From Brevinema_A sp051647245 (GTDB lineage: Bacteria; Spirochaetota; Brevinematia; Brevinematales; Brevinemataceae): DNA of 64,000 nt. Below the pieces are notes generated by a model. That model was given only the letters and a program-made list of their open reading frames with translations. It searched no databases and had not been told where the DNA came from. The position numbers and the translations under genes were made by a program. This document shows, one piece after another, positions 16,124-24,749 of the stretch (positions are counted from its first letter, which is position 1; each line of letters begins with the position of its first letter). The stretch is taken from positions 1 to 64,000 of the forward strand of contig JBOFDS010000011.1 of NCBI GenBank assembly GCA_051647245.1. The letters run 5' to 3'.

Positions 16124-17398
16124 TTATTTAGTAATAAATCTCAAATTACCATCTTTATCGATCAGAACATCATTTGCAATGATATTGATAAATTGATTTG
16201 CTTCCGTATTTTCTTCTTGAAAATGAACACGGATATAATTTTCTGTATAAGCTTCTCGAATCCCACGCTTGCCAGTTTCTGTCAAAGCACGATATGTTTT
16301 GCCTAGACAATTCTCCCTAGCAAAAGCTAAGGCTGTTTCTTGATAAACCTGATTCAGACGATCTTCACGCTCTTTTTTGAGAGACATAGGGAGATCGTTA
16401 TATTTGTGAGAAGTTGTCCCTTCACGACGAGAATAAGGAAAGACATGGATTCTTGTAAATTGAGCGTTACGTACCATCTCCAAAGTCTCTTGAAATTCTT
16501 CTTCCGTTTCCTCAGGAAAACCAACAATAATATCTGTTGTCAAAGCAGCATCAGGGCGTATTGCACGAATTTTCTGGATCAAGGCCAAAAATTCGTGTAC
16601 TGTATAACGACGGAACATTCTTTTTAACACGCTATCCGAACCAGACTGGACAGAAAGATGGAAATGAGGTGCCATTTTTGGATGACTTAAGCATTCTAAC
16701 AACACAGGGTCAAATTCATCAGGCTGAAGGGAAGAAAGACGAATACGGAAATCACCCTCAAACTCTAAAAGAGACTTGACTATAGATCCGAGGTAGCCTT
16801 CTCGAGAGGCATAATCACTGAGATTGATCCCTGTAAGAACGATTTCTTTATATCCTGCATCTAAGAGCACTTGAAAAGCTTTTCGTATTTTATCAGGATC
16901 TTGACTACGGCTACGTCCACGAGCAAATGGAATCTTACAGAAAGAACAAAATTTATCACAACCATCTTGAATTTTCAAAAAGGCACGTGTCCGCTCAAAT
17001 CCAGAAATTTCTGGAAACTCTGTATCATCTTGTCCATCAACAAGTTTTTGACCCACATCAAGGAGAGGAAGAAATTCATTGATGCTGAATTTTTGTTCAT
17101 TACGGAGAATCAAATCAATATAATTCTCCTCCGCAAGCTCCATCCCATCAGTGGTTGCATAACAACCAGTAGCAATGACTTTTTTGCCAAGATTTTTGGC
17201 ACGACGCATATACTTTCGACCTTTATCATCGGCTTTTGCCGTAACGGTACAAGTATTAACAACGACAATCTCAGCGTCTTCTTGATTATCGCATATATGA
17301 TGACCAAGGGTGCGAAGCTTATCAATCATCGCATCCCCTTCAAAGGTGTTTAACTTACACCCCATATTGATCAAATGTATTTTTTTCGGATTATTCAT
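16124..17398 (-). CDS. mtaB: tRNA t6A37 methylthiotransferase MtaB
   Basis: Radical-SAM enzyme that turns t6A37 into ms2t6A37 in tRNA. N-terminal UPF0004 domain: INMGCKLNTFEGD, VVNTCTVTAKADDKGRK and ATGCYA supply three cluster cysteines. The radical-SAM motif CDKFCSFC lies near 145, and a C-terminal TRAM-like domain ends the 424 residues. GCKLN and TAKAD distinguish MtaB from MiaB and RimO. Twelve nt downstream of dxs on the same strand, so probably co-transcribed. Confidence 0.93.
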   Translation of the reverse strand: MNNPKKIHLINMGCKLNTFEGDAMIDKLRTLGHHICDNQEDAEIVVVNTCTVTAKADDKGRKYMRRAKNLGKKVIATGCYATTDGMELAEENYIDLILRNEQKFSINEFLPLLDVGQKLVDGQDDTEFPEISGFERTRAFLKIQDGCDKFCSFCKIPFARGRSRSQDPDKIRKAFQVLLDAGYKEIVLTGINLSDYASREGYLGSIVKSLLEFEGDFRIRLSSLQPDEFDPVLLECLSHPKMAPHFHLSVQSGSDSVLKRMFRRYTVHEFLALIQKIRAIRPDAALTTDIIVGFPEETEEEFQETLEMVRNAQFTRIHVFPYSRREGTTSHKYNDLPMSLKKEREDRLNQVYQETALAFARENCLGKTYRALTETGKRGIREAYTENYIRVHFQEENTEANQFINIIANDVLIDKDGNLRFITK

Positions 17399-17410
17399 AA
17401 CAGTCCTATA

Positions 17411-19237
17411 TTACAACTCTTTGATCAGATTTTCTGGCGAAAAGCCCATATCTTGAATCAAACCATCTCTCGTATCCACATCTGGAAACTGATCCCCAAT
17501 ATTTTTGAGGATGATATTCATACTTGGATCAATATTCATCAATTCCGTATACAAATAATCTCCCAAACTTCTTACACCTTCCTCAACAATCACTACATTC
17601 TTTTTGGAAGAAAGATATTGTAATGTTTTTGGAGAGATAGGCTTGGCAAAACGGAGATGATAGAGTGCGTAATTTTGTTGTTTTTGTGTTTGTAAAATTG
17701 TTCTTGCTTTTTGAGCTTGATCATAGAGGGATCCTAAAATAACAATGACTCCATCATTACCAGACTCCAGCTCCACTCCTTGTCCGAGTTCCATAGAAGG
17801 AAGCGTAAGATCTATTTGAGGAGCACATTCCTTAGGATAACGAATCGCAACAGGGCTATGCAACTCCATTGCAAATTCCATCATCATATTAAATTCTTGT
17901 TCCGTCAATGGCGCCATAACCGTCATATTAGGAATAGTACGAAGATATGCTAGATCAAAAATCCCTTGGTGGGTCATCCCATCCGCAGGCACTAGTCCCG
18001 CCCTATCAAGACAAAAAATCACAGGGGCATTGCCTATCGCGACATCATGGATCAGTTGATCATAGCTACGCTGTAAGAAAGTAGAATAAATCGCCACAAT
18101 AGGCTTTTTACCACAAAGCGCCATACCCGCAGCACAGGTAACCGCATGTTGCTCGGCAATACCGACATCAATAAAACGTTCAGGAAACTTTTGGGAATAC
18201 TCAACAAGACCCGTCCCCTCTCGCATCGCAGCAGTTAAAACCACCACTCTATCGTCTTTTTGAGCAAGAGAAATCATCGCATCACCAAAGACTTTTGACC
18301 AAGATTTACCTTGAGCTGTAGATTGGGTGGATCCAGCTATTCCATGAAAATTAATAGGGTTACAAAGAGAAGCATCATGACCCTGACCTTTTTTGGTCAG
18401 AATATGTAAAAGCAAAGGAGAATTTTGAGACTTCACATCTTCAAACAAGGCAATGAGCTGTTCAATATTATGACCATCGAAAGGCCCTTGGTAGCTTACA
18501 CCAAGATTTTCAAAAAGATTTTCTTGATGATAGAGACGATTTTTGAGGACGGATTTGAAATGATAGATCTGTCCTGCAAGCACACGCCCTATAGCGCTTC
18601 CTTTTAGAAAAGTATTGACATTTTTTTTGAGATGAAGATATTTTTTATTGGTACGAAGGGTATTGAGGTGATTGGCAATTCCTCCAACATTCTCTGAAAT
18701 GGACATTTTGTTATCATTCAAAATAACAATAATAGGTAAATTTCGCCAGGACGCATCGTTCAAGGCTTCGTAAACCATCCCACTTGTGAAAGAACCATCT
18801 CCAATAATCGCAATCGTGGAAGAAGGATCTCCGTTTAATTTTTTGGATGTAGCTATACCTGCTGCTATAGAGACAGAAGTCGAGCTGTGACCTACATGAA
18901 TAATATCATGTTTGCTTTCTTTAGGATTGGGAAAACCAGCAAGCCCACCTTTTTGACGAAGGGTCGGAAATTGATCCTTTCGACCTGTCAAGATTTTATG
19001 CACATAAGCCTGATGACCGACATCCCAAATAAAAGCATCCATAGGAGAATCAAAGACATAGTGCAAGGCAATAGTCAATTCCACCACTCCAAGATTCGGA
19101 GCGAGATGACCACCTGTTACCGTAACATTTTCAATCAAAAAATGGCGGATTTCTTCAGCTAAGACAGATAATTGAGAAACAGGGATTTTTTTCAAATCAT
19201 CAGGAGAGTCTATTGTATTCAAGACCGTATAATTCAT
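17411..19237 (-). CDS. dxs: 1-deoxy-D-xylulose-5-phosphate synthase
   Basis: First enzyme of the MEP isoprenoid pathway; thiamine-diphosphate transketolase family. Motifs: VGHQAYVHKILTGR, GHSSTSVSIAAGIA, the ThDP motif starting IGDGSFTSG near 148, LNDNKMSIS, and in the second half GLVPADGMTHQGIFDLAYLR and MAPLTEQE. 608 residues, normal. No Shine-Dalgarno is present; the ATG follows a -10 box by 6 nt, indicating a leaderless transcript that would include mtaB. Confidence 0.97.
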   Translation of the reverse strand: MNYTVLNTIDSPDDLKKIPVSQLSVLAEEIRHFLIENVTVTGGHLAPNLGVVELTIALHYVFDSPMDAFIWDVGHQAYVHKILTGRKDQFPTLRQKGGLAGFPNPKESKHDIIHVGHSSTSVSIAAGIATSKKLNGDPSSTIAIIGDGSFTSGMVYEALNDASWRNLPIIVILNDNKMSISENVGGIANHLNTLRTNKKYLHLKKNVNTFLKGSAIGRVLAGQIYHFKSVLKNRLYHQENLFENLGVSYQGPFDGHNIEQLIALFEDVKSQNSPLLLHILTKKGQGHDASLCNPINFHGIAGSTQSTAQGKSWSKVFGDAMISLAQKDDRVVVLTAAMREGTGLVEYSQKFPERFIDVGIAEQHAVTCAAGMALCGKKPIVAIYSTFLQRSYDQLIHDVAIGNAPVIFCLDRAGLVPADGMTHQGIFDLAYLRTIPNMTVMAPLTEQEFNMMMEFAMELHSPVAIRYPKECAPQIDLTLPSMELGQGVELESGNDGVIVILGSLYDQAQKARTILQTQKQQNYALYHLRFAKPISPKTLQYLSSKKNVVIVEEGVRSLGDYLYTELMNIDPSMNIILKNIGDQFPDVDTRDGLIQDMGFSPENLIKEL

Positions 19238-19243
19238 AAATCT

Positions 19244-19272
19244 ATTATAGCATGAAAAAAAATAATATTCAA
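19244..19272 (-). promoter_or_regulatory. Sigma-70 promoter for dxs (predicts leaderless mRNA)
   Basis: Minus-strand TTGAAT, 17-bp spacer, TATAAT, then six bases (AGATTT) and the dxs ATG, the same geometry as at fliJ. Confidence 0.8.
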
Positions 19273-19281
19273 TACTTAAGA

Positions 19282-19313
19282 AATAAAGCCCACTAAATAG
19301 TGGACTTTATTAT
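19282..19313 (-). terminator. Terminator after ftsH
   Basis: Minus-strand stem AATAAAGTCCACTA / TAGTGGGCTTTATT with one G-U pair, followed by a T-rich run. It separates ftsH from the dxs promoter. Confidence 0.8.
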
Positions 19314-19328
19314 TTGATTAAAAAATGA

Positions 19329-21278
19329 TTAAGCTTTTTCGGATTCATCGATAGAAGATTCTGTTGATTCTTCAGAAACTTCTTCTGCTTTCACACGAGC
19401 AGGGTGGGTTTTTCTAAATTCTGTTAAGATTGGGAATTTAGGTCTATCCACTTCACCAAGAATTTCGATCACTTCATGAGCATCAAGGGTTTCTTTTTCG
19501 AGCAATTCTTCAGCAAGTTCGATAAGCTTATCTTTATGTTTTTGAAGCATTTCGAGAGATTTTTCGTAACCTGTTGTAATGATACGTTTGATCTCATCGT
19601 CGATGATTTCGTGCGTTTTCTCAGAGTAGGTTTTTTTAGAGGAAAGATCCTTCGCCAAGAAAACTGGCCCTTCACTTTCACCATATTGAACAGGCCCAAG
19701 TAAATCACTCATACCCCATTCGCAAACCATAGAGCGAGCATATCTTGTTACATGCTCAATATCACCACGAGCCCCTGCGGAGACATATTCTTTTCCAAAC
19801 ATAATCTCTTCGGCAGCACGACCAGCGAGTGCCATAATGATATTTTCTTCAACTTTCTTCTTAATATAAGAATATTTATCGTTTTGTGGGAGGAAGAAAG
19901 TCACACCAAGCGCCTGTCCACGAGGGATGATGGTTACTTTGTGCACAGGATCTACCAATGTTAAGTAGTGTCCTGCGACCGCATGACCAGCTTCGTGGTA
20001 TGCTGTAGTGAGCTTATCTTCGTCAGACATGGCCATAGATTTACGTTCTGGACCCATCATGACTTTATCTTTTGCAAATTCAAAATCAATATTTGTAATT
20101 TCTTTGCGGCTTTCACGACCAGCTTTGAGGGCTGCTTCGTTTGCAAGATTTTCTAAATCTGCCCCAGTAAATCCTGGTGTGCCTTTTGCGATTGTTTCAA
20201 GATCAACGTCTTGAGCTAATTTTTTCTTACGGCAATGAACCGCAAGAATATCTTTTCTAGCTTTAACATCTGGACGATCTACGACAACTTGTCTATCAAA
20301 ACGACCAGGACGCTTCAAGGCTGGGTCAAGAATATCAGGTCTATTTGTCGCCGCAATGATGATCAATCCTTCAGAAGAATCAAAACCGTCCATTTCGACG
20401 AGAATTTGGTTTAATGTTTGTTCTCTTTCATCATGAGATCCACCCCAACCTGCACCACGTGCACGTCCAACAGCATCTAATTCATCAATAAAAATAATAG
20501 CAGGAGCTTTTTTACGTCCGTTTGCGAAGAGATCTCTCACACGAGAAGCACCCACACCAACGAACATCTCCACAAATTCAGAACCAGAAACGCTAAAGAA
20601 TGGAACATCTGCTTCACCAGCGACAGCCTTTGCAAGGAGAGTTTTACCTGTTCCTGGAGGGCCTACTAAGAGGACACCTTTAGGAATCTTAGCACCGAGC
20701 TCAAGGAATTTTTTAGGATATTTCAAAAACTCAACAACTTCTTCAAGATCTTCTTTTGCTTCATTAGCACCAGCGACATCTTTGAAGGTTTTTTTGGAAT
20801 TATCGTCCTTATGGAGGCGAGCTTTGGTCTTACCGAAATTCATTGCTTGACCTGGGCCACTACCGCCACCGCCACCTCTTGAGATCATTGACCAGATCAT
20901 TAAGGCACCAGCTGATGCAATTAAAATCCACCAAAAAGAGTTGGCATTATTTGTTTGGATTAATTTTCCATCTATTTTTACTCTTTTTTCTTTTAATAAA
21001 GGCAAGAGTTCTGTATCACTGAGAGGCATCACTGTCAAAAACTGCTCTTTACGTGAAGTAGTAGGATCTGTCATGATCCCTTCAATTTTCTGACCTTGAA
21101 TACTTACAAAATCAACTTGATCTGCTTGCAATCTATCAAAGAAGGTTGAATATTCAACCACAGAACGAGGAGTATCAAATCTATTCCATACTACAAAAAG
21201 ACCTAATGACATCAAGAGAAAAATACCAAAGTACAAACCTTGATTGTTATTAGGCGAATTCTTTTTTTTCTTTGCCAT
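19329..21278 (-). CDS. ftsH: ATP-dependent zinc metalloprotease FtsH
   Basis: Membrane AAA protease for quality control of membrane and regulatory proteins. Two N-terminal membrane segments (about 15-35 and 118-138) flank a periplasmic domain; a Gly-rich linker (RGGGGGSGPG) follows. AAA module: GPPGTGKTLLAKA, pore motif EFVEMFVGVGASRVRDLF, Walker B FIDELDAVG, second region of homology NRPDILDPALKRPGRFDRQ. Zinc motif HEAGHAVAGH. The longer reading starts at a GTG abutting the SD AAGGAG; the ATG 8 nt after the SD is preferred (649 aa). Confidence 0.97.
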   Translation of the reverse strand: MAKKKKNSPNNNQGLYFGIFLLMSLGLFVVWNRFDTPRSVVEYSTFFDRLQADQVDFVSIQGQKIEGIMTDPTTSRKEQFLTVMPLSDTELLPLLKEKRVKIDGKLIQTNNANSFWWILIASAGALMIWSMISRGGGGGSGPGQAMNFGKTKARLHKDDNSKKTFKDVAGANEAKEDLEEVVEFLKYPKKFLELGAKIPKGVLLVGPPGTGKTLLAKAVAGEADVPFFSVSGSEFVEMFVGVGASRVRDLFANGRKKAPAIIFIDELDAVGRARGAGWGGSHDEREQTLNQILVEMDGFDSSEGLIIIAATNRPDILDPALKRPGRFDRQVVVDRPDVKARKDILAVHCRKKKLAQDVDLETIAKGTPGFTGADLENLANEAALKAGRESRKEITNIDFEFAKDKVMMGPERKSMAMSDEDKLTTAYHEAGHAVAGHYLTLVDPVHKVTIIPRGQALGVTFFLPQNDKYSYIKKKVEENIIMALAGRAAEEIMFGKEYVSAGARGDIEHVTRYARSMVCEWGMSDLLGPVQYGESEGPVFLAKDLSSKKTYSEKTHEIIDDEIKRIITTGYEKSLEMLQKHKDKLIELAEELLEKETLDAHEVIEILGEVDRPKFPILTEFRKTHPARVKAEEVSEESTESSIDESEKA

Positions 21279-21316
21279 AAGTTTCACTCCTTGGTTCTTT
21301 TTTACCTATTTATATT

Positions 21317-21832
21317 TTATTCAAAATATCCAATATAAGGAAGATTTCTTAGGAATTGATTATCATCAAAACCATAACCTACCACAAAATGATTTGGGAT
21401 CTCAAAACCAACCCAATCAGCATGAATATCAACTTTTCTGTTTGCTTTTTTAGAAAGAAGTACACAAATTTTGATTTCAGCTGGCTTGTGAAAATGTCTG
21501 ATATGACTCAATAAATGTTCAAAAGTCAAACCTGTATCAAGAATATCTTCTACAACTATGATTTTTTTACCCTGAACATCTTCGGAGAGATCTCTAGAGA
21601 TCTTGACGTGGCCAGAGCTTTTATTATCTTCATAGGATTGTGTTTCGATGAAATCCATCTTCACTTTACCTGTCAAACGACGGAAAAGATCTGTATAAAA
21701 AGGAACCGCACCTTTTAAATTTGCAATCACGACCACTTCTTCATCGCCTACATATTTGTTGACTTCTGCTGCGATTTCATGGACTCTCTTAGAAATTTCT
21801 TCTTCAGAGAATAAGACTTTGATTTCTTTCAT
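21317..21832 (-). CDS. hpt: Hypoxanthine phosphoribosyltransferase
   Basis: Purine salvage: transfers phosphoribose from PRPP (made by Prs, also in this window) to hypoxanthine or guanine. 171 residues. The PRPP-binding motif VVVEDILDTGLTF is near 95-107, preceded by the family's MDFIETQSYED loop; WVGFEIPNHFVVGYGFD is the base-specificity end. SD GAGGTAG. Confidence 0.95.
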   Translation of the reverse strand: MKEIKVLFSEEEISKRVHEIAAEVNKYVGDEEVVVIANLKGAVPFYTDLFRRLTGKVKMDFIETQSYEDNKSSGHVKISRDLSEDVQGKKIIVVEDILDTGLTFEHLLSHIRHFHKPAEIKICVLLSKKANRKVDIHADWVGFEIPNHFVVGYGFDDNQFLRNLPYIGYFE

Positions 21833-21846
21833 CTAAACTACCTCAA

Positions 21847-23142
21847 TTATTTTTCAAAAAACAAACCGCCTCTTGATGATTGGTGTTGTTTTAGGATAAA
21901 AATAAAGTCAGAGCCTAATATCCCAACAAGCTCATCATTTTTGACAATGACTTGTACGAAAGGATAATCTGCTCGAGAAATTTTTTTATCCTGTAAGAAT
22001 TGAAGGACCTTTTTGCTTCCATCTCCCCAAGGAATACGATCTTTTTCATGAAAATTTCTTGAAAAAATCACATCTTCAGCTTGAAAAGCAAGACCTCGAT
22101 CTCTCACCACAACATTCCACTCATTAACAGGAGAATGAATATTATTATGAACGAAAATAGGGTTTTTTTCAAGATTTTCTGAGGTTTTTTTAGAAATAAT
22201 TTCCAAGGGATAAAACGAAATCCTAGTGTATTCTTTAATCAACCGACCTGAGGAATCTTGAAGAAGCGTACTTAGGCCGTTTGATCTGTCAGCAAGAATC
22301 CTCAAAAACTCTTTCGTTTGTTTAGAGGTTATCACTCTCCCAAAAAAATCCAAGCACTTTCTCTGCAATATTTTTTCTTGGAGATAAGGATCTTCCCGCA
22401 GAAATTCTTCAATATTTGCCGTATGATCAGGAAAAAGATCTGCGATTCTTTGATCCACCAATCGAGAAATAAACATTTCTTGATGATAACGCTCAGAAAT
22501 CACATGATCTAGATGTTTTTTGAGCTTTGGTATTTTGTTCTCAATCAAAGGAAGTACGTCATGTCGTATGAAATTTCTGAGATATTTTGTATTAAAATTT
22601 GAAGTGTCTTCTATATAATCAAGATTATTTTGTGAGATATAATTTTGTATTTCTTCCTTATATATGCTCAAAAATGGACGAATAAGTTTGACCTGATGAG
22701 AACGATCAAGAAAGCGTTCTTGAGGGATAAAAAAATTCGTCGCGCCGCGAAAAAGTTTTAGGAAGATTGTTTCATAAGAATCATCACGATGATGTGCTGT
22801 TACAACCAAATCACAAGACTCCGACAAAGCCGTCTCCAAAAAAATACCGTAACGTGCATCTCTTGCCTCCTGCTCAAAATTAGGCATAGAAAGCGAGAGG
22901 GGCTTTGTGGGAGATTTGACCAAAATAGGAACCCCTATTCTTTCACAAAATCGTTGCACAAAGTCTTCTTCATCGGCACATTCAGGTCTCGTCCTATGGT
23001 TCACATGAAGAGCTAAAAGGTTTTTTGTGTACTGCGATAAAGCATGCAGCAATGTCAAAGAGTCCGCTCCACCAGACACGGCAACAAGAATTTTTTGATT
23101 AGGGTGTTGGGATAAAAATTGTTGGATAGCCTTTGAGATCAT
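21847..23142 (-). CDS. tilS: tRNA(Ile)-lysidine synthase
   Basis: Converts C34 to lysidine in tRNA-Ile(CAU) so it reads AUA. The N-type ATP pyrophosphatase motif VAVSGGADSLTLL is at 20-32, with HVNHRTRPE and TAHHRDDSYETIFL following, and RNFIRHDVLPLIE around 190. The C-terminal part is less conserved, as usual. Its ATG overlaps the stop of the upstream DUF721 gene (ATGA). The tilS-hpt-ftsH order on this strand is common in many bacteria. Confidence 0.95.
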   Translation of the reverse strand: MISKAIQQFLSQHPNQKILVAVSGGADSLTLLHALSQYTKNLLALHVNHRTRPECADEEDFVQRFCERIGVPILVKSPTKPLSLSMPNFEQEARDARYGIFLETALSESCDLVVTAHHRDDSYETIFLKLFRGATNFFIPQERFLDRSHQVKLIRPFLSIYKEEIQNYISQNNLDYIEDTSNFNTKYLRNFIRHDVLPLIENKIPKLKKHLDHVISERYHQEMFISRLVDQRIADLFPDHTANIEEFLREDPYLQEKILQRKCLDFFGRVITSKQTKEFLRILADRSNGLSTLLQDSSGRLIKEYTRISFYPLEIISKKTSENLEKNPIFVHNNIHSPVNEWNVVVRDRGLAFQAEDVIFSRNFHEKDRIPWGDGSKKVLQFLQDKKISRADYPFVQVIVKNDELVGILGSDFIFILKQHQSSRGGLFFEK

Positions 23143-23645
23143 TTTTGTGCCTTATTTTTTTGACTTTGGCAGAGGCAAAGAAAATCAAACACCGCCTCAT
23201 CAATTTCCGGTGATAATTTTAATTTATTCACACGACTTTTTATCTCAGCTTTTTGTTCATCGGAGATGATCAGCTCAGGTTTTTTGAGTTCTTTTTTTTC
23301 AGGGAGATCGAGCTTGATGTCTTTGAAACTCACCATCCGTATCTCAAGAGAATGAATGTGATATTTTGGAGGGATACGCTCTAAAAATTCTGCAGAAAGC
23401 TCTGTCATTGCAAGTTTTGTAGAAGAATCGGGCACCAGCACACGAAGTCTTTTATAAGTTTTTGAAGTGGGTTTGCCATTTTCATCTTTAATGGGAACAA
23501 AATCACATTTTTCCACTTGACTACGTTTGGACATGTTTTCACCAACAATCTCCGCCCACATCAAACGAAGTTCTGCGACTTCTTTGATATGTTTGGGAAT
23601 ACGTGCCTCGATCACACGAACAAAATTTTTCAAATGAGTATACAT
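23139..23645 (-). CDS. DUF721 / DciA-like protein
   Basis: 168 residues from the preferred ATG, which follows a strong GGGGGGA; an upstream in-frame start would add 42 hydrophobic residues and is unlikely. The N-terminal half shows the DUF721 pattern: LKNFVRVIEARI, ELRLMWAEIVGENMSKRSQ and later LRVLVPDSSTKLAMTELSAEFLERIP split by an insert. DciA, the characterised member, loads DnaB at replication initiation. The C-terminal third is charged. The role here is inferred from family only. Confidence 0.68.
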   Translation of the reverse strand: MYTHLKNFVRVIEARIPKHIKEVAELRLMWAEIVGENMSKRSQVEKCDFVPIKDENGKPTSKTYKRLRVLVPDSSTKLAMTELSAEFLERIPPKYHIHSLEIRMVSFKDIKLDLPEKKELKKPELIISDEQKAEIKSRVNKLKLSPEIDEAVFDFLCLCQSQKNKAQK

Positions 23646-23741
23646 AATCCCCCCAAAAATTATAAAGCAATTTTCGTGCCAAATAAATATTTTTATTATT
23701 TTTATCATCGGCAAATTGATAAGATTTATCAAAAAAATCCT

Positions 23742-23767
23742 TAAGGAATTTTCAAAAATTCCGAAAA
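23742..23767 (+). promoter_or_regulatory. FliA (sigma-28)-like promoter for flgG
   Basis: TAAG, 14-bp spacer, TCCGAAAA. The -10 octamer is identical to that before flaA and close to the consensus GCCGATAA. About 60 nt of leader with SD AGGAGG follow. Confidence 0.72.
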
Positions 23768-23834
23768 TCATATAGTAATAATTTATTTATTTCAATGAAA
23801 GAGAAAAAGGTAAACTTTTTAGGAGGATAGGATT

Positions 23835-24629
23835 ATGATGCGTTCCTTATGGACATCGGCTTCAGGAATGGTCGGTCAACAATTTCACATCGACACCATT
23901 TCAAACAACTTAGCCAATATCAACACCACTGGTTTTAAAAAGACAAGAGCAGAATTTGAAGATTTATTATATCAAACAGAACGTATGGCGGGGACTCCTT
24001 CTTCGGAGATCACCAACCACCCTATAGGGATCCAAACAGGTCTCGGGGTAAAAGTTGCTGGAACACAAAAATTTTATACTCAAGGTAGCTTACAACAGAC
24101 AGGTAACGTACTTGATATCGCTATCGAAGAAGAAGGGTTCTTCTCTGTGCAGATGCCTGATGGATCTATCGGATATACTAGAGATGGTGCTTTCAAGATT
24201 GATGCCAATAGACAACTCGTCTCTTCTCAAGGTTATCGCTTAATCCCAAATATCACCTTACCTGAAAACTTTGACATTACTTCTTTAACGATCACACCTG
24301 GGGGTGAAGTCAGTGTCAAGATCGGTGGAGAAGACGACCCAACAGTCATCGGAAATATCACTACACATCGTTTCATCAATCCAGCTGGTTTGACCAATAT
24401 CGGGGAGAATCTTGTGAAAGAAAGCCCTGCATCTGGAAGAGCTGTTGAAGGAGATCCATCTGTTGGTGGCTTTGGTGCTCTTAGACAAAGTTTCTTAGAA
24501 ATGTCAAATGTTTCAGCAATCACAGAAATGGTTGATATGATCGTAGCACAGAGAGCTTACGAATTCAATTCAAGAGCCATCCAGACCAGTGATAATATGC
24601 TTGGTTCTGCTGTCTCACTAAAAAGATAA
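23835..24629 (+). CDS. flgG: Flagellar distal rod protein FlgG
   Basis: 264 residues. N-terminal rod motif MRSLWTSASGMVGQQ and ISNNLANINTTGFKKTRAEFEDLLYQ; C-terminal helix RQSFLEMSNVSAITEMVDMI followed by VAQRAYEFNSRAIQTSDNML, both diagnostic of the FlgE/F/G class and matching FlgG best. It builds the distal rod of the flagellum. Usually flgF-flgG are adjacent; here flgF is about 2.6 kb away beyond two unrelated genes. Confidence 0.96.
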   Translation: MMRSLWTSASGMVGQQFHIDTISNNLANINTTGFKKTRAEFEDLLYQTERMAGTPSSEITNHPIGIQTGLGVKVAGTQKFYTQGSLQQTGNVLDIAIEEEGFFSVQMPDGSIGYTRDGAFKIDANRQLVSSQGYRLIPNITLPENFDITSLTITPGGEVSVKIGGEDDPTVIGNITTHRFINPAGLTNIGENLVKESPASGRAVEGDPSVGGFGALRQSFLEMSNVSAITEMVDMIVAQRAYEFNSRAIQTSDNMLGSAVSLKR

Positions 24630-24640
24630 TTAATCAAATA

Positions 24641-24669
24641 AAAGAGGATCTCCGGAGCCTCTTTTTTTG
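24641..24669 (+). terminator. Terminator after flgG
   Basis: Stem AAAGAGG / CCTCTTT around a CTCCGGAG core, followed by T7. Confidence 0.82.
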
Positions 24670-24687
24670 TGTAAAGATTGAAATGGC

Positions 24688-24716
24688 TTGAAATTATCAT
24701 AATTCTTGTGTATAAT
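24688..24716 (+). promoter_or_regulatory. Sigma-70 promoter for the GH13-like gene
   Basis: TTGAAA, 17-bp spacer, TATAAT, 33 nt upstream of the ATG. SD TTGGAG is present. Confidence 0.8.
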
Positions 24717-24749
24717 GAATAAAGTAATAAAAATTGGAGTTTTCGGATC